Part shown: positions 57,182 to 64,000 of the stretch, piece by piece | Numbering within the stretch: position 1 is the first letter of the stretch | How the letters are laid out: every line of letters begins with the position of its first letter | Origin: Cavia porcellus | Lineage: Eukaryota > Chordata > Mammalia > Rodentia > Caviidae | Direction of reading: 5' to 3' | Assembly (NCBI RefSeq): GCF_034190915.1 | Contig: NW_026947506.1 | Span: 10,725,501-10,789,500 of the forward strand | DNA length: 64,000 nucleotides | Notes under the pieces: generated by a model | Told to the model about the DNA's origin: nothing | Seen by the model: the letters and a program-made list of their open reading frames with translations, nothing else | Databases searched by the model: none | Position numbers and translations under genes: made by a program

Positions 57182-57315
57182 TAAGCCAGGCGTGGTGGCT
57201 CAAACCTGTAATCCCAGCACTCAGAAGACTGAGGCCTGAGGATCATTGCAAGTTTGAGACCAGCCTAGGCTACAAAATGAGCTCAGGCCATCCTGAACTG
57301 CAAAGACAAAAAGAA
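57182..57315 (+). mobile_element. B1 SINE
   Basis: AAGCCAGGCGTGGTGGCTCA to GCCATCCTGAACTGCAAAGA, with an AAAAAG-rich tail; GAAAA(T)G(A/G)GAAAAGT flanks both sides. Confidence 0.88.
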
Positions 57316-57400
57316 AAAGAAAAAGAAAATGGGAAAAGTCACGTGGGTACTTAAAAATTCACATTTGCAGCATTTTGAATTTCAGACCAGAAACATTAAA

Positions 57401-57498
57401 CTGACTGTGTAGCCCATGCTGGCCTCACACTCACAGCAATTCTCCTGCCTCAGCCTTTGGAGTGCTGCGATTACAGGCACACAGCACCACACCTATAG
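57401..57498 (-). repeat. B1 SINE, partial
   Basis: TGTGTAGCCCATGCTGGCCT to GCGATTACAGGCACACAGCA (pieces). Confidence 0.72.
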
Positions 57499-57504
57499 TC
57501 CATA

Positions 57505-58375
57505 GAGTTATCATGTAGTTTCTATGAATGACAATGTCCCTCACTGTCTATTACTTTGAACCCTGAAGGCCACTGTCTTTAGCTTTTGCTAAAGAATTGA
57601 CAACATCTCTTATGGAATTCAGCCTAAAATTACAAAGCAAAGCAACTCTTAATGTAAAACTTACATTTTGATGCAAAGATTATTGATGCTAATAATTATT
57701 ATACTTGTCATTTCAGCAGGTAACACTTTTAGAATCACAGGTTGGGTCAAACAGCACATGGGATATTTTCAAAATCTCAGCTATTCAGGAGGCCAAGGCA
57801 GAAGGATCAAGAGTTCAGCCCAGCCTAGACAACATAATGAGATTATATCTCATTATTTTAAAAAGTTAAACAATGACATCTCCATTTCCAAATCTATACT
57901 GGATTCATTTTCCAAGCTCAAACTATGATGCTTCCAGCATTTTCTAGACCTCAGAGCGTCAGACCTCCACATTTAAAAATTCATTTAACTTTACAATTAG
58001 TATTTCAATGACGCTTCATTACATAAGACCTCAATCACAAAGAGCCACCAGAAAACAGGAAAAAAATCCTCGAAATTTAAAAGCCTAAGGAATTCTGAAA
58101 CCTTTCAACAGAAGGCATGAAACAGAATATATGTGGAAAGATGGTGAAAATCTCTTAAAATAAAGAACAAAAGAGAGCGCTCTGCCCCTGAGCGTCACCT
58201 GCCTGGGCACATGGCCTGGCCTCCCTATGCCCACTCCTCTTGTCCTTAGTGGATTCGCCCTCTCCTGGGTACAGCTGGGAGGCTCTGCGTTACCAGCCTG
58301 GGCCTGGTGTGTGCCTTCTGTTATCACTTCCAGCATCCTCTCTGAGTGTTTCCTGAGTGCCTTAAGAAACTCCTC
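57505..58375. other. no gene recognised
   Basis: Includes a B1-like worn segment at about 57,770-57,862 (CTATTCAGGAGGCCAAGGC). Otherwise nothing was assigned. Confidence 0.4.
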
Positions 58376-58380
58376 CCTTG

Positions 58381-58489
58381 GGCCCGAGGATTGGGCCCAA
58401 GGATTTAGCTCAGCAGCATAAGCACCTGCCTTGCAAGCCTAAAGTTGTGAGTTCGATCCCCCGTACCAAAAAAAAGAAGAAAAAGAAAA
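58381..58489 (+). mobile_element. ID SINE
   Basis: CCCAAGGATTTAGCTCAGC to CCCCGTACCAAAAAAAAG; imperfect target duplication AAGAA(A/G)CTCCTCCCTTG-like at 58,364-58,380 and 58,490-58,504. Confidence 0.85.
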
Positions 58490-58599
58490 AGAAGCTTCTC
58501 CTTGCTAAGTATAACTACACCCCATATAGGCTCATTGGCAGACTACTTGCCTAGCTTGTGCAAGGCACTGGGTTCAGTGATAAACACACAAAACCAAAC

Positions 58600-58955
58600 C
58601 ACAGGTCTCTAACTATAAACTCTGGGAGGTACCAAAGGAGAACCATGGCAGGCAGTAGGAAGACAAACAGATGTGGACCTTAGGATTGAAGCAGTTACAC
58701 AACTGCAGGGAGCTCTGCATTCCCCTACCCACCCCCTGACCACAGAAAAACTCACAGGTGGGCTTGTTCCTGCCAACTGAACAGTAATCTCCAACCTCAG
58801 AGCTCAGCAAGCTAGGCTAGCCGGGGACTCAAAGAAAATGCAAACCAGCATTATCAGCAGTGAAGGAAGCTGCTCAGAGATTCTGCAGCCATTGAAAAGC
58901 TAATGAAGGAAAACCTTTATCCTCACACCATCAGCAGGTCAGGAGAAACTGGGCA
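58600..58955. other. no recognised feature
   Basis: Intergenic DNA; nothing assigned. Confidence 0.35.
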
Positions 58956-58964
58956 AGTCCCCAA

Positions 58965-59470
58965 AACCCACACACTACAAAGATTCAACCAATAACATTA
59001 GTCCTTTAAAGTTGAATTCATAATTAAAAAGCTTCCAAAGTCTCTAGAGCCAGACACACTGAAAAACTCTATCAAAGGTATAAAAGCTAGATATTCTCTT
59101 CCAGGAAACAGACAGGGAGGAACACTTCCCAACTCATTTTATAAGGCTATCATTAGCCTAATACAAATCAAATGCAGTACAAAAAAACTACAGACAAACA
59201 ATTAACTTTGTCTTTTCTTTTTTTTTTTTTTAATCGGTACCAGGGATTGAACTCACTTATGCTGCTGAGCTAAATCCTCAGCCCCCCAAAAATTAACTTA
59301 CACACCAAAAATATGAAACAAATTTTCCCCAACCAAATTCAGTAATATATAAAAGAATTTATACATCATGACCAGAAAAGCCACTATATCATCTACCATA
59401 CCAACAGGCTAGTGGAGAAAAACATGATCATATCAGATGTAAGGAAAGCATTTGACAGGAATCCAATACA
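58965..59470 (+). mobile_element. L1 ORF2 fragment
   Basis: ACTTCCCAACTCATTTTATA, AGGCTATCATTAGCCTAATA and ATCATATCAGATGTAAGGAA with AGCATTTGACAGGAATCC are reverse-transcriptase-region landmarks of an old L1. It is split by an ID element. Confidence 0.75.
59212..59287 (-). mobile_element. ID SINE with internal deletion, in L1
   Basis: Poly(T), CGGTACCAGGGATTGAACTC then ACTTATGCTGCTGAGCTAAA; the CTGCCTTGCAAGCAGG middle is lost. AATTAACTT flanks both sides. Confidence 0.87.
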
Positions 59471-59499
59471 GGAATAAACTCCTCACCAGCCTGAGTGGT

Positions 59500-60025
59500 A
59501 GCTGTGCCAAAAAAAAAAAAAAAAGGAAAGCAAACCTGAGACCATCATCCTCCAAAGGCCCATCTGCAAGGGTGCAAGGGTAGCAGCCTGGGCTGCTACC
59601 TGGGAACTTGTATCTCAGTGTCTTGACAACTCCTAGGAACATTCAACATGCCTCAGCTGTCTCTGGAGAGACAGGACCCACACTGACCAGTCCCCCAGGG
59701 AAGCTGGAATGTCAGTGCTGGCTTGCAGGGCACCCGCACAGTGTCTCGACAACACTTCCAGAGCATTGTCACGGCTGATGCCAGAAGCAAGTGTGACGTG
59801 CTGTGTGATTCTGCCTGTGGACACTGCACTCCTGAGAGCTTGTCCCTGTTTTCCTCCGAACTCTGCCCATGTGCCCATTGCTTTATCTGAGTTTACTTTT
59901 TTATCCTTTCACTCACTCAAAAATGCAGATAAGTGAAACTCATGCAATTATGTCCCGTGTCTCATAGGTCTTCACTCGTATGGTGTAACAGTTCATATTG
60001 GCAACTCTCTTGGCTCAGTGGACAC
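59500..60025. other. no recognised feature
   Basis: An A-tract near 59,507-59,524, otherwise anonymous. Confidence 0.35.
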
Positions 60026-60046
60026 CCAGATGTATGTACACTTGTG

Positions 60047-60157
60047 GGGCTAGGGGTTTAGCTTAGTGGCATAAGCGCCTGCCTTGCAAGCAAGCAGTTG
60101 TGAGTTCGATCCCTGGTACCGATAAAAAGGAAAAAGATAAATAAATAAATAAATGTA
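60047..60157 (+). mobile_element. ID SINE
   Basis: GGGCTAGGGGTTTAGCTTAG to CTGGTACCGATAAAAAGG with an (ATAA)n tail; perfect 16-bp target duplication TGTATGTACACTTGTG at 60,031-60,046 and 60,158-60,173. Confidence 0.94.
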
Positions 60158-60174
60158 TGTATGTACACTTGTGC

Positions 60175-60440
60175 CTGTGTCTGGGTGAGTTGCGAGGTGT
60201 GGCCATCAGGCCTGTACCTGGTCCCTGATCTCTCTTTCAACTCTTCGTCTGCTCCCTGCTCCTCAGCCACCATGAAGTTAACCGCATCCTCTACCACACT
60301 CTTCTACCATGACACCTTAGAGCCCGCCAACCCAGGCTGAGGCCTCTTAAAACCATGAGCCAAAATAAACCGTTTTCGCTTGTAAACTGTGTATATCAGG
60401 TATTTGGTCATAGCAACAGAAAAGTAAGTGATAAACATAA
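60175..60440 (+). mobile_element. MaLR-type LTR 3' part
   Basis: CCATGAGCCAAAATAAACCG, TCAGGTATTTGGTCATAGCA and AGTAAGTGATAAACATAA close a MaLR LTR. Confidence 0.6.
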
Positions 60441-60469
60441 TTTTGAGGGTAATGTCAAGCTGACCAGAG

Positions 60470-60830
60470 AAAGACTTTCATAATAAACATTCTTCCCTCT
60501 ACAAGCAACACGAATCCACTAAAAGAATCTTGCTGCCCTCGGCAAACAGAACTGATAGCCATAAAGAGATTTAGGGGTGGACAATCTCCTGGACGCCGGA
60601 ATGTCCAGTAGTGTCTACACACCTGCACTGATCATCCACATATTCCATCCAGATTCCTTGAGGTTATAAACCCCTTTCTCAAACCCTGTCCTGGCCTATC
60701 CCCTCCTCCAGACCACTGGCTCATATCACTCTGATGTCAACCTGCCTGTGCCTACACAGAATGGAATCCAGCCTTTTCCTCACATGAGCCTGTCTCTGGT
60801 GTTTCCTCACAGGCTGCCTTTAACAGGTAA
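60470..60830 (+). mobile_element. possible solo LTR (unclassified ERV)
   Basis: A TATA-like GAGGTTATAAACCCC at about 60,661, pyrimidine-rich DNA and no coding signal. It could be a class I LTR. Ends were not defined and no flanking duplication was found. Confidence 0.3.
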
Positions 60831-60831
60831 G

Positions 60832-60884
60832 TACTGGGTGTTGAGCTCAGAGCCTTTATACTAAGCTACATCCCCAGTCTTTTT
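60832..60884 (-). repeat. ID-like fragment
   Basis: TACTGGGTGTTGAGCTCAGA then CTAAGCTACATCCCCAGTC: a worn reverse ID. Confidence 0.5.
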
Positions 60885-60917
60885 TAGAGACAAGGTCTTG
60901 CTAAATTGTCCAGTGTG

Positions 60918-61312
60918 TTGGTTATTTTTTTGATTGCTGAAACAAAATACCTGACACTCAAAGTTTAAATAGGAAAAGTTTATTTAGCTCACAGTTTGTA
61001 GGTTTTAGTCCATAACTGGCTGGCTCCAATGCAGGGTGGCACATGACATAGGGGTAGCAGTTCATGGCAGCAGATGACAGCAAAAGCAACAAAAGAGAAA
61101 AAAAGTAATGAGTCTTTTTCTGTCCTTTATATTGTACGTATGCTACCCATCTTCAGGCAGGGGTAGCACTCACCTCCATAATCCTAGCACTGGACCATCA
61201 ATCAATTGCACACTCTAAATTCAGCCACCTCTGGAAAGCCCACTCCCCATGACTGTGTGAGACTCTGGGGGAACAACCAGACACCAACCATAATACCAAC
61301 ACTGAGCTTGAA
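60918..61312 (-). mobile_element. MaLR-type LTR
   Basis: GATTGCTGAAACAAAATACC, GTTTATTTAGCTCACAGTTT, CATGGCAGCAGATGACAGC and ACACCAACCATAATACC follow a reversed MaLR LTR. Confidence 0.65.
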
Positions 61313-61394
61313 TTACAATCCTGTTGCCTCAGCCTCCCATTGTTGCAGTCACAAGGTCATGTGCCCCCATTCCTGGCTCATGTGACTTTCGTGG

Positions 61395-61503
61395 TTGTTT
61401 TTTGAGACAGGGACGTACTAGGTAATACAGGGTGGCTTTCAACTCACAGTGACCCTCCTGCCTCAGCCTCTCAAGTACTGAGATTATGGGCATGCCTTGC
61501 TGG
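61395..61503 (-). repeat. B1 SINE, diverged
   Basis: TTTTTTGAGACAGGGACG to ACTGAGATTATGGGCATGCC. Confidence 0.75.
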
Positions 61504-61656
61504 TATAATGTTTTTTAAATAAAAAAAATTTGAGAAATGGTGAAGAGATCTGTAATTGCTAAAAGTTAGGAAGGTTTTTTTTGTGTGTCTAGTGGGGGTT
61601 TTTTTAAGGAAGACTTAAAAGAGTTGGAGATGGGTGTGGTTATAAGACAGCAGCTG

Positions 61657-61762
61657 AGGGCTGGGGATTTATAGCTCAGTGGTATAAACGCCTGCCTTGC
61701 AAGTGAGTGGTCGTGAGTTTGATCCTCAGTACCGATTTAAAAAAAGAGAGAGAGAGAGAGAA
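61657..61762 (+). mobile_element. ID SINE with (GA)n tail
   Basis: GGGCTGGGGATTTATAGCTC (with an extra TA) to CAGTACCGATTTAAAAAAAG, then (GA)n. Confidence 0.85.
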
Positions 61763-61844
61763 CAACCTTCAGAATCATAGTGATGGACCTGTTCTCAATG
61801 GTGACAGTTGGAGGACCCTACATCTGTGATAAAATTACACAGAA

Positions 61845-62160
61845 AACAGTGCACATGTATTGCTGTGATGTCAACTTGAACGGATTAAGATTAGAGGCAG
61901 ATTAGAGGAGCACAGTGCTGGGTGTGTGCGGATTATTGATGTGTAACCTGCAAACTGAAAAAGGAAGACTCACCCAGATGCAGGTGCCACCAACCAACAG
62001 CTTTACCACCTGGATGGAACAAAATAAGCAAGACGGAAGGCCCCCGCCTTGTGCCTCTTCAGAGGAGCTCCAGTTTCCTCTATCGGATGTGGACACTGGA
62101 CTCCAGGTCCTTCGAGCTTCCAGCACAGGCTCTGCAGCCTAGGTAACCCTTCAGCTTCCC
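61845..62160 (+). repeat. unclassified interspersed repeat
   Basis: TCAACTTGAACGGATTAAGA, CTGGATGGAACAAAATAAGC and GACACTGGACTCCAGGTCCT have the look of a common mammalian repeat (LTR or DNA type). The open frame 61,915-62,142 is explained by it. I cannot name the family. Confidence 0.45.
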
Positions 62161-62519
62161 AACAAGGACCCAAACGGGACTCTGCAGTGAGCTCCAGGCC
62201 CTCGACCTGTGACTAGGTCCTTAGCTCTCTGGCGCACACCAGCCATTCTGCACTTATCCATCCCTAACTCAGCAGATGGCCACTGTAAGCCCACTCAGTA
62301 AATCTGTTCTATCTGTTCCTCTAAGGAACCCTGACACAACTGCATTAACGCATGCAGTAAGAAATTTTCAACATCACTGGTAGACTGTATCCATGTCCTT
62401 ATCTGCCTGACACTGTGGCATAATTTTGCAAGATAATACCAACGGGGAGAACTAAGAAAAGAGTATACAGGACCTCTCAGTCATTGCTTACAACTGAAAC
62501 TTACAAATATCTCAGTAAA

Positions 62520-62840
62520 AACTTTTTTGACGGGTTCTTCCCATCTGTGTGGTTCCGAGTCAACACTGCGCTGGACAGCGGCTGCCTTCAACTGATTTCC
62601 GCGTTCTTGCAACCCATGAACATTCAATTTCCCGCTTTTGCGCACGCGCCAACACTCCCCCAATCAGCTGTCAGTACGTCATCCTACCCACCCCTTTAAC
62701 TCTACCCTGCCAACACCAAATAAAAGCCTGCGGTTTTCTTTGTCTCCCTCAGAAGGTGCTTACCTCTCTTCAGCAGTCCTGGCATGCCTGCAATAAAGGC
62801 CCTTTTCTCTTGTTTTTTTCTCCTGTCTCTCTTGTGCCAG
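62520..62840 (+). mobile_element. probable solo LTR of an endogenous retrovirus
   Basis: U3-like DNA with CpGs (GCGCACGCGCCAAC at about 62,640), a TATA-like CAAATAAAAGCC at 62,717, then TTCTTTGTCTCCCTCAGAAG and a poly(A) signal GCAATAAAGG at 62,791. This order (TATA, about 70 bases, AATAAA) is LTR-like. No coding part of a provirus is present. The ends were not defined. Confidence 0.45.
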
Positions 62841-62849
62841 AAGGACCAA

Positions 62850-62888
62850 TCACTTTTCTTAGTCACTTTTCTCAGTCACTTTTCTCAT
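62850..62888 (+). repeat. 13-bp direct repeat, three copies
   Basis: TCACTTTTCT(T/C)AG repeated three times, the last one altered to TCACTTTTCTCAT, at the border between the probable LTR and the next MaLR LTR. Confidence 0.85.
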
Positions 62889-62889
62889 G

Positions 62890-63232
62890 GATTGGGCAAA
62901 ATATCCAATATCCAACAATCATAGCATAACGGAGGAAAGGTTTATTTTGGATCACAGTTTCAGATGTCTCATCCTATGCGTGGCCAGCCAGCTCCAAGAC
63001 AGGAATAGTGTGGTGGAAGAGCCTGACTGAAGGAAGCTGCCCACCTCATGACGGCCAGGAAGCAGAGAGAGAAGGGAGGAACCAGAGAGGAAGGCAAATC
63101 CTTCCGGGTCACTCCTCCAGAGACCCCCTCTCCTGGTACAGTATCCCCAAGACTCAGTTACCTTTTAAAAGCCCCTCCTCTCAATACAGGAAGCCTTTGG
63201 AGGATATTCTAGGTCTAAATCATCACAAACCT
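62890..63232 (-). mobile_element. MaLR-type LTR
   Basis: GGAGGAAAGGTTTATTTTGG, ATCACAGTTTCAGATGTCTC, CATGACGGCCAGGAAGCAGA and CTAGGTCTAAATCATCACAA follow a reversed MaLR LTR. Confidence 0.6.
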
Positions 63233-63307
63233 TCAACTAAGGCTAAAAAAATTACATGGATACTAAGTATGAGACACATTTCATAAACATTAAATTTCAC
63301 AAAAACT

Positions 63308-63413
63308 GGGGGCTGGGGATTTAGCTCAGCGGCATAAGCGCCTGCCTTGCAAGTAGGCAGTCGTGAGTTCGATCCCTGGTACTGATAAAACGGAAAAAGA
63401 CAAAAAAAAAAAA
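63308..63413 (+). mobile_element. ID SINE, nearly consensus
   Basis: GGGGGCTGGGGATTTAGCTC to CCTGGTACTGATAAAACGG, then AAAAAGACAAAAAA; target duplication TCACAAAAACT at 63,297-63,307 and 63,414-63,424. Confidence 0.94.
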
Positions 63414-63449
63414 TCACAAAAACTATACAACACTTATAAACATATTTTC

Positions 63450-63528
63450 CATGGGCCAGGGATATATCTCAATGGTACAGCAACTGCCTGGCAAGAGCAA
63501 GGTCATGAGTTTAATACCTGGTACTAAA
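63450..63528 (+). repeat. ID-type SINE, diverged
   Basis: GGGCCAGGGATATATCTCAA to TTAATACCTGGTACTAAAAT. Confidence 0.75.
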
Positions 63529-63726
63529 ATATATATATCCTACAATGGTGCACTACAGTTGGCAAATTGTAACACAGACTCAGACTCATCTTACAAAGCA
63601 TACTTATAAGTATACCAAGGATGATTTTTAAGTACAAATATATTTTATGGCACACTTACAAAAGCCCTTCGTATTTTTGTCAATATTAGTTACTAGTTTA
63701 AAATATTTGTTTCATAGTACATCTTT

Positions 63727-63816
63727 TTTGTGTGTGTATGTGGTCCTGGGGATTGAACTTACGACCTTGAGCTTGCTAAGCAGGCACTTATGCCACTGAG
63801 CTAAATCCCCAACCCC
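63727..63816 (-). mobile_element. ID SINE
   Basis: GGTCCTGGGGATTGAACTTA to TGAGCTAAATCCCCAACCCC; target duplication ATAGTACATCTTT at 63,714-63,726 and 63,817-63,829. Confidence 0.92.
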
Positions 63817-63860
63817 ATAGTACATCTTTAACAATACCTTTTGTAAAAATTTTATTTCTA

Positions 63861-63960
63861 GGGGCTGGGGATTTAGCTCAGTGGCATAAGCACCTGCCTT
63901 GCAAGCAGGCAGTTGTGAGTTCCATCCCCGGTACCAATAAAAAGGAAAAAGACAAAAAAA
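63861..63960 (+). mobile_element. ID SINE, nearly consensus
   Basis: GGGGCTGGGGATTTAGCTCA to CCCCGGTACCAATAAAAAGG, then AAAAAGACAAAAAAA; flanked by AATTT(T)ATTTCT (63,848-63,859 and 63,961-63,971). Confidence 0.92.
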
Positions 63961-64000
63961 AATTTATTTCTGAAACAGAAATTGTTTTAATATAAGACTC

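Overview
This is nuclear DNA from a rodent. The evidence is dense, partly very young SINEs of two rodent types: tRNA-Ala-like ID elements with intact A/B boxes, and 7SL-derived B1 elements. Three older B1-ID composites, many ERVL-MaLR-type LTRs and L1 copies are also present. No B2 or B4 SINE was recognised, so a mouse-like (muroid) rodent is unlikely; a non-muroid lineage such as the beaver group is a guess. Base composition, introns and UTRs are mammalian and no prokaryotic feature is present.

The backbone is a KRAB-type zinc-finger locus whose order and orientation match what I recall of human 10q11.21 (ZNF32 - ZNF485 - ZNF239 - ZNF487) read in reverse. ZNF32 (+) is complete: a CpG-rich promoter near 16.0-16.2 kb, a coding exon at 17,915-18,054 and a seven-finger exon from 19,468, giving 273 codons. 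ZNF239 (+) has a CpG island near 40.7-41.3 kb, a five-codon initiator exon, a decayed but open KRAB-A-like exon and a large last exon encoding nine good fingers in a 392-residue protein. Between them, on the minus strand, lies a decayed finger array that I recognise as ZNF485. Beyond ZNF239, again on the minus strand, is a second decayed KRAB-zinc-finger gene, possibly ZNF487. Both plus-strand genes survive and both minus-strand genes look dead.

1-16 kb: a 5'-truncated ABI1 processed pseudogene (about 4.3 kb with its 3' UTR) sits in an old L1. It is followed by an unassigned GC-rich block, a MaLR-type LTR split by an unknown repeat, and mostly repeat-derived or anonymous DNA. 20.4-40 kb: the ZNF485 relic, a Tigger-like fragment, a degenerate TAACTAGT-type minisatellite, and L1 copies including one that joins a 5' UTR to the 3' half of ORF2. 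41-64 kb: ZNF239, the second relic, MaLR-type LTRs, two possible solo LTRs and a crowd of ID/B1 insertions.

The most interesting items are: (i) an unrecognised dispersed repeat built of ~150-bp modules, seen three times, twice with target-site duplications; (ii) a 31-bp tandem repeat in the ZNF32 promoter that multiplies a ZNF143/THAP11-like site; (iii) a 15-bp target duplication present three times around an ID element and the ABI1 retrocopy; (iv) loss of the ZNF239 N-terminus with a stop codon directly before the new ATG and a residual KRAB exon upstream; (v) probable loss of ZNF485. All family names come from recognition by eye; no database search was run.
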